64,000 bases of DNA from HKCCE3408 sp038530555 (GTDB lineage Bacteria; Pseudomonadota; Alphaproteobacteria; Rhodobacterales; Rhodobacteraceae), in contig JBCBCN010000012.1 in the NCBI GenBank assembly GCA_038530555.1, positions 1 to 64,000 on the forward strand, read 5' to 3'. This document shows, in pieces, positions 17,542 through 25,745 of this stretch (position 1 is the stretch's first letter; every line of letters begins with the position of its first letter). The position numbers and the translations under genes are program-made. The notes beneath the pieces are model-generated. The model was not told the DNA's origin, did no database searches, and worked only from the letters and a program-made list of their open reading frames with translations.

Positions 17542-18939
17542 CTAATCCGCCCATGGCCCATGTTGATGCTCGGCACCGGTATCAAGGCGCACAAAGCCAT
17601 GGCGGCCGAAATAGTCGCGCTGCGCCTGGATCATATCGGCGGTGCCGCGCGCAGTGCGCATCGCGTCGAAATAGCTGAGCGCCGCGGACAAAGCGGGCAC
17701 CGGAAGGCCATGGCGTGAGGCTTCGGCCACGACCCGGCGCAGGCCATCGTGATGCTCCGCCAAAAGGGCGGCAAAGACCGGCGCCAGCATCAGATCGCGC
17801 GCGACGTCTTCTTCGAAGGCATGGGCCATATCGTCGAGCATGGCAGAGCGGATAATACAGCCCTCGCGCCAAACCCGAGCGATGGCGGGCAGATCAAGCT
17901 GCCAGTCATACTGCGCGCCCGCCGCGGCCAACATGCCAAAGCCCTGGTCGTAACAGAGGATCTTGCCTGCGATCAGCGCGCTTTCCAGGTCCGCCTGGCT
18001 AAGACTGTCGAGCGGCATCGGCGCCGCTCCAAACGCGGCCTGGCCCATGCCGCGCGCTTCCCGACGCGCCGAGAGGTTACGCGCTGTGACGGCGGCGTCG
18101 ATCACCGGCACGGGCGCGCCCAAATGCTGCGCCTCGATGGCGGTCCATCGCCCCGTCCCCTTTTGGCCCGCCGCATCGACGATGACCTCCAGGACCGGCC
18201 CGCCCGTGGCGCCATCGGTCGCCGCGAGGACCTCTGCCGTAATCTCGATCAGATAAGATTTGAGCCGTCCGCCATTCCAGCCCACGAAAACTGGCGCCAT
18301 CTCCGGTGCGGCCATCCCCATGCCGTCACGCAGGATGCCATAGACCTCGGCGATCATCTGCATGTCGGCGTATTCGATGCCGTTATGCACCGTCTTGACG
18401 AAATGTCCCGCGCCCTCTGGACCGAGCCAAGCGGCGCAGGCCTCGCCCTTATGTTTAGCGGCAATCGCTGTGAAAATCGGCGCCACTCGGGCCCAGGTGC
18501 CGCGATCCCCACCCGCCATCATCGAGGGGCCGTGGCGCGCGCCCTCTTCGCCGCCCGAAACGCCGACGCCGAGAAAGTCGATCGCTCCGGTCTCGGCCAC
18601 GCGGCGGTTGGTGTCGTGGAAATTGGCGTTGCCGCCATCGATCAGCAGATCGCCGGGCGAGAGCAGCGGGGTTAGGGCGGCGATCACTTCGTCAACCGGC
18701 TTGCCCGCGGGCACCATCATAAGGATCGCGCGCGGCGCCTCAATGGCCGTAACAAGATCCGCGTAAGTCTCTGCCGGTGTTACATTTTCCGCGAGCGCGC
18801 CCGCCTCGCCCATAAACTCCTCGGTGCGGTCGTAATCACGGTTCCAGACAGCGACGCCAAAGCCCTTTTCGGCAATATTGAGCGCCAGGGCCGAGCCCAT
18901 AACACCTAAGCCGACCAAACCGATATCTCGTGACGCCAT
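17542..18939 (-). CDS. gnd: 6-phosphogluconate dehydrogenase, decarboxylating
   Basis: A 465-residue enzyme that oxidises 6-phosphogluconate to ribulose 5-phosphate and CO2 in the pentose phosphate pathway. The NADP-binding motif GLVGLGVMG is at residues 8-16. The catalytic Lys182, His185 and Asn186 sit in HFVKTVHNGIEYADMQ, and VGVSGGEEGARHGPSMMAGG is the family signature. The helical C-terminal domain is complete. It heads an operon with an isomerase/epimerase and a Gfo/Idh oxidoreductase, an unusual neighbourhood that suggests a sugar-acid degradation role besides housekeeping. Confidence 0.95.
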   Translation of the reverse strand: MASRDIGLVGLGVMGSALALNIAEKGFGVAVWNRDYDRTEEFMGEAGALAENVTPAETYADLVTAIEAPRAILMMVPAGKPVDEVIAALTPLLSPGDLLIDGGNANFHDTNRRVAETGAIDFLGVGVSGGEEGARHGPSMMAGGDRGTWARVAPIFTAIAAKHKGEACAAWLGPEGAGHFVKTVHNGIEYADMQMIAEVYGILRDGMGMAAPEMAPVFVGWNGGRLKSYLIEITAEVLAATDGATGGPVLEVIVDAAGQKGTGRWTAIEAQHLGAPVPVIDAAVTARNLSARREARGMGQAAFGAAPMPLDSLSQADLESALIAGKILCYDQGFGMLAAAGAQYDWQLDLPAIARVWREGCIIRSAMLDDMAHAFEEDVARDLMLAPVFAALLAEHHDGLRRVVAEASRHGLPVPALSAALSYFDAMRTARGTADMIQAQRDYFGRHGFVRLDTGAEHQHGPWAD

Positions 18940-18967
18940 GCCAGGGCCCTCCTGTCGCCATATGGAC

Positions 18968-18981
18968 TGGTAGCGCTAGCG
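18968..18981. promoter_or_regulatory. Candidate palindromic operator upstream of gnd
   Basis: The 54-bp gap before gnd contains GGTAGCGCTAGC, with perfect core TAGCGCTA (18971-18978) and central CG. Many LacI-family operators have this form, but the site is short and unsupported by a second copy. Confidence 0.25.
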
Positions 18982-18993
18982 AAAACAAGCGCC

Positions 18994-19689
18994 TTAGGTG
19001 CGGGCCTTCTCGAAAGCTGACCAGGCCGCCTCAAACGCCGCGAAATCAAAATCCTCGCGCCGCGCGGGGTCAAGAACCAGGCGCTCGGTCGTGAGCAGCT
19101 TTTCGATGGCTTCGTGCAGGTTCGGGATCACCTCTGGCGGGATGACGAGGGCCCCGTGGCGATCGGCATGGACCAAGTCACCGTCGGCCACGTCCATGCC
19201 GAAAATCCGCGCCGTCGTGCCGATCTCGGTCACATGGACAAAGGCGTGGCTTGGCCCGATAGAGCCCGCGATCACGCCAAAGCCTTCGGGCAAATCGCCC
19301 AGATCCCGCATCACCCCGTTGGTCAGCGCGCCGTTGAGGCCAAAGCCCTTATGCACGCTGGTGTTGATTTCGCCCCAAAAAGCGCCAACGGCATCCGCAC
19401 CGTCCACATCCTCAACCACGGCGAGGCCCGGACGCGGCCCATCAGCCATGTGGCGGTAATAGTCCATCCGGCGGGCGCGGATCACCTCCGGCGCCTCGTC
19501 GGGCGGGGTCTGGGCGCGGATCTTAGCCGTGCGGGCATAACCGACGATGGCGCCGTCTTCCGGGTGAGAGGCCAGCATCGTGCCGCGCGTGAAGGCATCA
19601 AAGCCGCGCCGTCCCTGGGCCACTTCGATGGCGTTGCACACTGTCGGGGTGTCGACCTCGCGCAGCAGTTTCAACAGCTTATCGTCCAC
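18994..19689 (-). CDS. RraA-like / HMG-aldolase family protein
   Basis: A 231-residue protein read from a GTG (19689) that shares one base with the preceding TAG and has GGAGGAT upstream. The fold signature is NGALTNGVMRDLGDLP, with Arg128-Asp129 as in class II 4-hydroxy-4-methyl-2-oxoglutarate/oxaloacetate-type pyruvate aldolases, and GDLVHADRHGALVIP near the end. True RraA is an RNase E inhibitor of about 160 residues; the longer form and retained Arg-Asp pair favour an aldolase or decarboxylase of keto acids. It ends the five-gene operon that starts at 22848. Confidence 0.8.
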   Translation of the reverse strand: MDDKLLKLLREVDTPTVCNAIEVAQGRRGFDAFTRGTMLASHPEDGAIVGYARTAKIRAQTPPDEAPEVIRARRMDYYRHMADGPRPGLAVVEDVDGADAVGAFWGEINTSVHKGFGLNGALTNGVMRDLGDLPEGFGVIAGSIGPSHAFVHVTEIGTTARIFGMDVADGDLVHADRHGALVIPPEVIPNLHEAIEKLLTTERLVLDPARREDFDFAAFEAAWSAFEKART

Positions 19690-20387
19690 TATTCATCCTC
19701 CAGCCAGGTGCGCAAAGCCGCGTTCACCGCCTCGGGCTGCTCTAGCGTCGGCAGATGCCCGGCCCCGTCGATCACCAAGAGCCGGCTCTGCGGCATCAAC
19801 GCGTGCATCAGCTCATGGCGCTCTACCGGGCAGAGTGCGTCATCGCGCCCGCAGGCCACAAGTGCCGGGCCATGGAAGCCACGCAGCGTGTCCTGCTGAT
19901 CAGGCCGGGCGCTGAGCGCGCGGGATTGACGCACGAACACTTCGGGGCCCAGCGCCTCGGCCATCGCCATACAGAGGTCGAGGATCGAACCGCGATTGGG
20001 CCCGTCAGTCAGGTAGTTGGGCTTCATCTCATCGCGCATCACACCGCGCAGGCCACCTGCCTTGACCTTCTCGATCTGCGGCTGGCGGCGGGCCCCAAAC
20101 TCCGGGGTTTCGGCGCGTGGATTGGTGTCGAGCAGCGCCAGGCGCGCCACCCGCTCCGGCGCTTGGGCCAGGACCTCCATCGCCACGATCCCGCCCATCG
20201 ACAGTCCCGCTAGGGCAAAGCGCGGCGGCGCATGGGCCAGGATCTCATTGGCTAACGCCTGCACCGTGTCATGGCCGCCAATTGGCGCGACATGCAGAGC
20301 GTAATCCGACGACAGCGCCTCGATCTGCGGGCCGTAGAGCCGCGCATCACACATCATGCCAGGCAGCAGGACGAGCGGCAGGCTCAT
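19689..20387 (-). CDS. Alpha/beta hydrolase
   Basis: A 232-residue soluble hydrolase. The nucleophile elbow GLSMGG places Ser63 as catalytic, with Asp in GRDDALCP and His in GAGHLPTLEQPE completing the triad. It overlaps the MetE-like gene by ATGA and the RraA-like gene by one base. An esterase, lactonase or thioesterase role is possible; the substrate is unknown. Confidence 0.85.
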   Translation of the reverse strand: MSLPLVLLPGMMCDARLYGPQIEALSSDYALHVAPIGGHDTVQALANEILAHAPPRFALAGLSMGGIVAMEVLAQAPERVARLALLDTNPRAETPEFGARRQPQIEKVKAGGLRGVMRDEMKPNYLTDGPNRGSILDLCMAMAEALGPEVFVRQSRALSARPDQQDTLRGFHGPALVACGRDDALCPVERHELMHALMPQSRLLVIDGAGHLPTLEQPEAVNAALRTWLEDE

Positions 20388-21529
20388 GAGGCGCGCTTGG
20401 CCCCTGCGCTGAGTGCGCCGAGCTTGGCACCCGCGCTTAACGCGGCGAGCTTCGCATAGGCGATCTCAGGATCGACGGCGCCGAAGCCCGCAAAGGTGCC
20501 GAACCCGCAATCCGAGCCCGCGACCACGCGCTCGGCGCCGACGATATTTGTGAACCGCTCCAGCCGCTGCGCCACCACTTCAGGGTGTTCAACGAAATTG
20601 GTCGTCGTATCGACAACGCCGGGCACCAGGACCTTGTCGTCGGGGATCTCCGCGCGGCGGTCGCGAAAGACCGTCCATTCATGGGCGTGCCGCGGATTGG
20701 AGGTCTCAAACAGAATATACCGCGCCTGCGCCGCCATCAGCGTGGAAAAGACCTTGTCCATCTCGATATCGCAGGTATGCGGCCCTTCGTAATTGCCCCA
20801 GCAGATATGCACCCGCACCCGCTCAGGCGGCACATCCGACAGCGCGTGATTGAGGGCCTCGATATGAGCGCCCGCGACCTTGACGAATTCATCATCGCTC
20901 AAATCGCTGAAAAGCATATGGCGGCTCAGCGCCAGGTCCGGGCAGTCAAGCTGCAGATCGAGACCCGCGCCCACGATGGTCTCATACTCCGCCTTCATCG
21001 CATCGGCGAGCGCGGCCAGATAAGCCTCCCGCGTCTTATAGTAGTCGTTCTGCAAAAACAACGAGATCACCCCCGGCGAGGCCGCATTCATAAAGCCGCG
21101 TTCGGCCCCATGCGCGGCCATCCCCGCCTTGAGATTGGCAATGTCTTTCGCCAACTCGCCCTGGCCCTTGGACGTCACCTCGCCCACGCACATCGGGCGG
21201 GCGTATTGGGGCGTGCCGCCACTGTCGGCGATGCGCTGCAGAAAGCTCGGGAATTGCTTGAGATCGGCGGGCGCGTTTCTCGGGCTGTCACCGTCGAAGC
21301 CGGTATAGCGGTCTTTGACATAGGTGGCGTAGCTGATCTTGGAGGTCTCGCCGTCCGAAACCCAATCGACCCCGGCCTCAACCTGACGGCGCACGGTCTC
21401 GCTGCAGGCCTCGGCCATTGCGGCGTCAAAGGCGGCCTCATCGTAGGGCTCCTCGCGCTCGCGGGCGAAGATGAAATCGACGACCTTTTGGGTCCTTGGC
21501 AAGCTGCCGACATGGGTGACTTGGATCAT
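20384..21529 (-). CDS. MetE-like (cobalamin-independent methionine synthase family) protein
   Basis: A 381-residue protein corresponding to the C-terminal catalytic half of MetE; real MetE is about 750 residues. It starts THVGSLPRT as these single-domain relatives do. Candidate zinc ligands are His and Cys in VHICWGNYEGPH and Cys in VAGSDCGFG. Such short forms are methyltransferases of unsettled substrate. The ATG at 21529 overlaps the methyltransferase stop (ATGA). The C-terminus carries a short duplication, ALSAGAKL followed by ALSAGAKR. Confidence 0.85.
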   Translation of the reverse strand: MIQVTHVGSLPRTQKVVDFIFAREREEPYDEAAFDAAMAEACSETVRRQVEAGVDWVSDGETSKISYATYVKDRYTGFDGDSPRNAPADLKQFPSFLQRIADSGGTPQYARPMCVGEVTSKGQGELAKDIANLKAGMAAHGAERGFMNAASPGVISLFLQNDYYKTREAYLAALADAMKAEYETIVGAGLDLQLDCPDLALSRHMLFSDLSDDEFVKVAGAHIEALNHALSDVPPERVRVHICWGNYEGPHTCDIEMDKVFSTLMAAQARYILFETSNPRHAHEWTVFRDRRAEIPDDKVLVPGVVDTTTNFVEHPEVVAQRLERFTNIVGAERVVAGSDCGFGTFAGFGAVDPEIAYAKLAALSAGAKLGALSAGAKRAS

Positions 21530-22164
21530 TTGGCGACCTCCCCCTCGCTGTGATCTTTGCGCGCCATCAAGACGCTGTGCTCGGCCGCGTCCGGATCGCG
21601 GGCCAAAAACCCGGTCAGCCGCAGGCCCGCCTCCTCCAAACATGTCGCATAGGACGCTGGAGAGAGCGAGGCATGAAATACCGCCTCACCGCCGACATGC
21701 CCACCGACCTCCCCGGCCCGGTCGCCCACCGTCAACAAAAGCGTACCGCCAGGTTTAAGATGCGCGGCCAGTCGTGGGATCGTGGCGCGCTGATCGTCTT
21801 GGGTGAGATGGAAAAACGCGTTCCAGGAGATGATCCCGTCAAACCGCTCAGGCAGATCGAGGGTCCGCATATCGCTCTGCCGCCAATCGCCCTCGGGCCA
21901 GCGGCGGCGCGCGATCTCAAGCATGCCGTGGGAAAAATCCACCCCCGTGAGGCGAAAGCCCTCGGCGAGAAACCAGCGCGCGATTGGCTCACCGGTGCCG
22001 CAGCCCAGATCAAGGATATGCCCGCCCGGCATGAGCGCCGCCGTGAACCGTGCGAGCCAGCGCGCCTCGAACAACGAGCGAGAGCGCTCCGCGTCAAAGC
22101 GCTCGGCCTGCCTATCATAGACCCCCTGCAGGTCTTCGGGAGGCGGCAGGCTATCCGCGGGCAT
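21526..22164 (-). CDS. Class I SAM-dependent methyltransferase
   Basis: A 212-residue methyltransferase with the SAM-binding motif ILDLGCGTGEPIARW, the acidic loop GVDFSHGMLEIARRR and the post-motif LKPGGTLLLTVG. The ATG at 22164 is preceded by GGGGGTGG; an ATG four codons earlier (22176) has no ribosome site. It lies between a HAD-like gene and a MetE-like gene, so the operon holds two one-carbon transfer proteins. The acceptor is not known. Confidence 0.85.
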   Translation of the reverse strand: MPADSLPPPEDLQGVYDRQAERFDAERSRSLFEARWLARFTAALMPGGHILDLGCGTGEPIARWFLAEGFRLTGVDFSHGMLEIARRRWPEGDWRQSDMRTLDLPERFDGIISWNAFFHLTQDDQRATIPRLAAHLKPGGTLLLTVGDRAGEVGGHVGGEAVFHASLSPASYATCLEEAGLRLTGFLARDPDAAEHSVLMARKDHSEGEVAK

Positions 22165-22197
22165 GCCCACCCCCATGCGTTATTGCGCAAACTGGGC

Positions 22198-22848
22198 CTA
22201 AGCCGCCCGGTCGCGCTCGCCCAGATCCAAACGCTGCAACTTTTCGGGCGCACCCGGGAAGCTCGACGTTCGATGTAGTGCGCCCGGAAAGGCCAGCGTG
22301 CGCAGACGCGCAGCAATTGCCGCTGCAAAGCCCTGCGGATTGTCCTCGACCGCCAAAGCCGCCTCCGGACGCACGCGCAGACGCTCCAGTGCAAGCAAAT
22401 AAGCCTCCGGGTCCGGCTTGCCCGCCGAAACCTGCGGCCCATCGATCACCACATCGAAGGTGCCGCGCTTGAGACCCACAGCGTCCAGGATCGCGTCGAC
22501 ATTGCTGGGCGAAGTCGTCGTCACCAGGCCGATCCGCCCACCGGACGCCCTCATGTCGTGCATCGCTTCGGCCACACCGGGTCGCAGCGGCACGCCCTCG
22601 GCTAGGCGCTGCTGAAATAGCTTGGATTTCTCGGCATGCACCGCCTCGGCATCGATGCTTTGGCCCAGCCGGCGCGCCTCGCGCTGCAAGCGTTTGAGGC
22701 CGCCAGATTGCGACAGTAGCCCCGCATAGGCCTCCCGCGACCAATGCCAGGGCACACCATGGGAGGCGAAGGCGTCGTTGTAGGCCGCGCGCTGCAGATC
22801 CGAGGTCTCGGCCAAAACGCCGATCGAGCCCAATAGCAAAACATCCAT
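22198..22848 (-). CDS. HAD-superfamily protein lacking the catalytic aspartates of motif I
   Basis: A 216-residue protein with the length and cap position of beta-phosphoglucomutase-like HAD hydrolases. Motif II (LVTTTSP), motif III Lys (SAGKPDPEAY) and motif IV (AVEDNPQG) are intact. Motif I, normally FDLDGVL, reads LLGSIGVL at residues 5-12, so both aspartates are replaced, by Gly7 and Ile9. It therefore cannot work by the usual aspartyl-phosphate chemistry. The ATG at 22848 has GGAGAG upstream; the frame opens further to 22968 without family similarity. It heads the operon with the methyltransferase. Confidence 0.85.
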   Translation of the reverse strand: MDVLLLGSIGVLAETSDLQRAAYNDAFASHGVPWHWSREAYAGLLSQSGGLKRLQREARRLGQSIDAEAVHAEKSKLFQQRLAEGVPLRPGVAEAMHDMRASGGRIGLVTTTSPSNVDAILDAVGLKRGTFDVVIDGPQVSAGKPDPEAYLLALERLRVRPEAALAVEDNPQGFAAAIAARLRTLAFPGALHRTSSFPGAPEKLQRLDLGERDRAA

Positions 22849-22995
22849 GGCAGTGCTCTCCAATCCAAGGTTGACGGTTGGAGGGGGAGATAGGGCTCGG
22901 CCCTGCGCCGACAGTGCCGTGGGACGGGCTGGCCAGGCTTTTTCGTTTGCGCCCGGCAAGAATGGCATTTGGGACCGGGCCGCCGTCAGGTGTGC

Positions 22996-24015
22996 TCATC
23001 TCACGAAGTCCACGCCGTTCCAGACCAAGGGCTGGCTGCAATAGACATTATTCTCGCCACAGACCGAATAGGTTCCGCCGATGCCGATGCCGTTGCGACC
23101 GTCGCCTAAAGGCACGATGGCGATGCTTGTGCCCAGAAATTCCTGCGGTCCGGCATAGTTGCGGCTCGAGAGGTAGACCTCGAGCGAGCAATTGGCCGCG
23201 CCGCAAAATGGGTTCAGGCCGGGCGCCGAGGCACACCGCACGCCGCGCCAGTTGACCGCGTAATCGGGCGCGCCGTCGCCATCCAAATCGCCGCTTTGAT
23301 AGGTGCCGGGCTCAAGCTCGTAGGCGCTCGAGCATTGGCGAAAGATCTCAACTGCAACACCAGGCGGCAAATCGACAGAACCCGACGCGCCCTCAAACGT
23401 GCCGGAAAACGTCGCGCCGCTCCGCCACGGCCTCAAGGCGGCGGGCGTCGCGTGGCCCAAGGCCGCCCACCGATCCACGCAATAACCCATCGCCTCGGCC
23501 AAAGCGGCGCTCAGCCCGGATGTGCCGAACTGATAAGCCGTGCCGCCGCCCGGATCTAGAAGCACCTCCCGCGCGCCGCTCAGCGCCAGGACAAAGGGAT
23601 CGGTCATCGCCAATTCCAACGCCGTCCCCGACAGCTCATCGAGATGGATCACCGGCATCCGGTAGCCCACGCCATCGAGAATAATCGTGACCTGGTCCGT
23701 GTTCAGGGCCTGCGTCCAGACGAGCGGATCATCGGCGAAATTTACGAACATCGTATAAGGCGAAGAGCGGTGCGTCTCATGCGAGCCGGTCTCGATCAGC
23801 GGGCGGTTCTGCGGCGAGGGCGCGGTGCAGGAAAACCCCATCAGCCCCGAGCCCTCGAACACGCTGCCGAACATGAGGGAGCCATTGTCCTCGGTCCGCG
23901 ACTGCCAGTCCTGGGCGGCTACGCTGGCGGCGCCTACCACGCCAAGCGCCACGCCCAACAGACCGGCCAAAGCGCTTTGTTGGGCGCGCGCAAAAAGTTG
24001 AAATAAAGCCGTCAT
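22996..24015 (-). CDS. Exported protein of unknown function
   Basis: A 339-residue protein with a signal peptide (about residues 1-34, ending ASVAAQ) and a start preceded by GGGAGG. The mature part has at least eight cysteines, likely disulphide-bonded in the periplasm. Near residue 240 is GDLDGDGAPDYAV, an FG-GAP/EF-loop-like calcium motif. A segment at about 45-200 resembles invasion-associated or stress-exported proteins in general character only. I do not recognise a family. It is flanked by its own promoter region with the palindrome at 24044-24064. Confidence 0.7.
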   Translation of the reverse strand: MTALFQLFARAQQSALAGLLGVALGVVGAASVAAQDWQSRTEDNGSLMFGSVFEGSGLMGFSCTAPSPQNRPLIETGSHETHRSSPYTMFVNFADDPLVWTQALNTDQVTIILDGVGYRMPVIHLDELSGTALELAMTDPFVLALSGAREVLLDPGGGTAYQFGTSGLSAALAEAMGYCVDRWAALGHATPAALRPWRSGATFSGTFEGASGSVDLPPGVAVEIFRQCSSAYELEPGTYQSGDLDGDGAPDYAVNWRGVRCASAPGLNPFCGAANCSLEVYLSSRNYAGPQEFLGTSIAIVPLGDGRNGIGIGGTYSVCGENNVYCSQPLVWNGVDFVR

Positions 24016-24043
24016 CGCCGACCTCCCGGGCGAGCTTCCAAAT

Positions 24044-24064
24044 ATAGTTTGATGATCAAACTAT
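24044..24064. promoter_or_regulatory. Perfect palindrome in the promoter of the exported protein
   Basis: Ten-base arms ATAGTTTGAT and ATCAAACTAT surround a single G, 28 bp upstream of the ATG at 24015. The form is typical of MarR-type operators. No regulator of that family is in the window. Confidence 0.5.
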
Positions 24065-24086
24065 CTCCAAAACGTTTCGCCACGTC

Positions 24087-24147
24087 AGCCACGCCCAACC
24101 CCTAGCCACGCCCAACTCTTACCCACGCCCAACTGTTACCCACGCCA
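24087..24147. repeat. 17-bp tandem repeat overlapping the cupin stop codon
   Basis: Three 17-base units (24087-24103, 24104-24120, 24121-24137) of the form AGCCACGCCCAACTCTT, plus a ten-base partial unit (24138-24147), run across the TAA at 24136-24138. The partial unit lies inside the last codons of the cupin gene, suggesting that the 3' end of the gene was copied by slippage. Confidence 0.75.
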
Positions 24148-25116
24148 TGTCGCGCCTGCGGCATCACCGGTGCCAATCACATGGTAGAGTGAGGCCTCTC
24201 CCGACATTGACGGCACCGCCGCATGGGGCAGATGGGCGGGAACGGACATCGTATCGCCGGGCGCCAGCGTCGCCTCACCACCCTCCCAAGTGACTTGCCA
24301 GTGACCGCGCACCGGCATCAGGACAGAGGGCAGATCATGGCTGTGCATTTCTGAACTTGCCGAGCCGCGATTGATGAAATGCACTTCAAAACCGGGCCTG
24401 TCGCGCAGCTTAGCGTTCTCACCGATGACCTTCGCCGGCGCCTTATCGGCCAACGACATCAAATCCCAATAACGCGCCACGTAATGAGGCACGACCTCCT
24501 CAGCCGTAGGCTCAGGGAAGGCCTTCAGCTCTTCAGGCGTTAGTACCGGCATTGGGCTCACGCCTTCGGGCAACCTTTCACCCTTTTTCGTGTCATAGAG
24601 CTTGCCCTTCTCGGACAGGACAAGGCCATGCGCCTGGGCCTCCTCGATCACCTGCGGCGCCCAGATCACACCGCCCCCGGCATCATCGCCGCCGAGGATC
24701 GCCATGATCATCCCATAATCGGTGCCGATATTCTCGAAACCGCGGAAAATCCCCGTGGGGATGTTGAAGATATCGCCTTCTTCCAGCACGACCTCACCGG
24801 CATTGCCCCACCGACCCCAGAAAAAGCGCCAGCGGCCTTTGAGCACAAAAAACACCTCTGCCGTCCGGTGGGAATGGAGCGAGTTGCGGCAGCGCGGCGG
24901 CTGACCGGCAGCGCCGATATTAAAGCCATGCGGCTCATTGATATGCACGTGCTGGTCTGCGCTTTCACTGACGCCGCCACCGATGATCGTGAAGTTTTCC
25001 TTCTGATCCGATCCCGGCGTATGGGCGTCGATGAAAGCCGTGCGGCAAGGCTTGAGATCGCCGTAGCGCACCAGGCGCTCGCTCACGTCCAAATTTATTG
25101 CGTTATCTAAGGTCAT
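24136..25116 (-). CDS. Two-cupin protein, possible dioxygenase or binding protein
   Basis: A 326-residue bicupin. The first cupin (about residues 60-145) has the metal motif LHSHRTAEVFFVLKGRWRF, and the second (about 240-315) has MHSHDLPSVLMPVRGHW and PGDTMSVPAHLPHA, so both could bind metal. Architecture resembles gentisate/quercetin-type dioxygenases, but no specific family is certain. The ATG at 25116 overlaps the preceding stop (ATGA). It is the last gene of the LacI-controlled operon. Confidence 0.78.
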   Translation of the reverse strand: MTLDNAINLDVSERLVRYGDLKPCRTAFIDAHTPGSDQKENFTIIGGGVSESADQHVHINEPHGFNIGAAGQPPRCRNSLHSHRTAEVFFVLKGRWRFFWGRWGNAGEVVLEEGDIFNIPTGIFRGFENIGTDYGMIMAILGGDDAGGGVIWAPQVIEEAQAHGLVLSEKGKLYDTKKGERLPEGVSPMPVLTPEELKAFPEPTAEEVVPHYVARYWDLMSLADKAPAKVIGENAKLRDRPGFEVHFINRGSASSEMHSHDLPSVLMPVRGHWQVTWEGGEATLAPGDTMSVPAHLPHAAVPSMSGEASLYHVIGTGDAAGATWRG

Positions 25117-25742
25117 TCGCTGTCCCTCCAATTGGGGTCGGCGCGGTCGAGCCGCGCTTCCAGGTCTTCAATGCGTTTGCCAAGTGCCTGGATGCGCGGC
25201 GCAAATATCGCCTCTATCTCGGCCTCGCTCAAACGCGGCGTGATGTATTTCGGGCAGTTCCAGTCCAGCGCGACCACCTGGATCGTCGCCAACCGCTCAG
25301 GCCGCGGCGCGCCCTCTTGGGCCAGGCGCCGGGCCAAATCCGCGTCTTCGGCTGTGTCGATCATCGTCGCATGGCCGATCAGTTTCAGGCGCGCGCGCCG
25401 GGGGTAATCCATCAAAAACAGCGCCACGCGGTCGTTGTCGCGCAGATTGCCCTTGGAGATAAACTGCTCATTGCCGCGGTAATCGGCAAATCCCAACAGG
25501 TCCGGCCCGAGGATCTTCAAAAACCCCGCAGGTCCCCCGCGATGCTGCAGGTAGGGCCAGCCGTTGCTGGAAATCGAGGCCATGTAAAAGCTGGTGCAAC
25601 TTTCGATAAACGAACGTGTTGGTGGGTCAAGATCGCCCAAATTGCGTGATCTATAGACCATTTCGTACTTTTGGCCGCTCCCCACTCGATCCTGTTCGGC
25701 CCGGACCGACGGGGTGAAAAGATGCGCGCCATAGCTCTCCAT
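25113..25742 (-). CDS. Pyridoxamine 5'-phosphate oxidase-like flavin-binding protein
   Basis: A 209-residue split-barrel protein of the PNPOx-like group with SNGWPYLQHRGGPAGF, GFADYRGNEQFISKGNL and RVALFLMDYPRRARLK, which form the FMN or F420-type site. A coiled segment (about 175-205) ends the protein. It lies 3 bp after the SnoaL gene and overlaps the cupin gene. Reductase or detoxification activity is plausible; true PNPOx activity is unlikely. Confidence 0.8.
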   Translation of the reverse strand: MESYGAHLFTPSVRAEQDRVGSGQKYEMVYRSRNLGDLDPPTRSFIESCTSFYMASISSNGWPYLQHRGGPAGFLKILGPDLLGFADYRGNEQFISKGNLRDNDRVALFLMDYPRRARLKLIGHATMIDTAEDADLARRLAQEGAPRPERLATIQVVALDWNCPKYITPRLSEAEIEAIFAPRIQALGKRIEDLEARLDRADPNWRDSE

Positions 25743-25745
25743 GTC

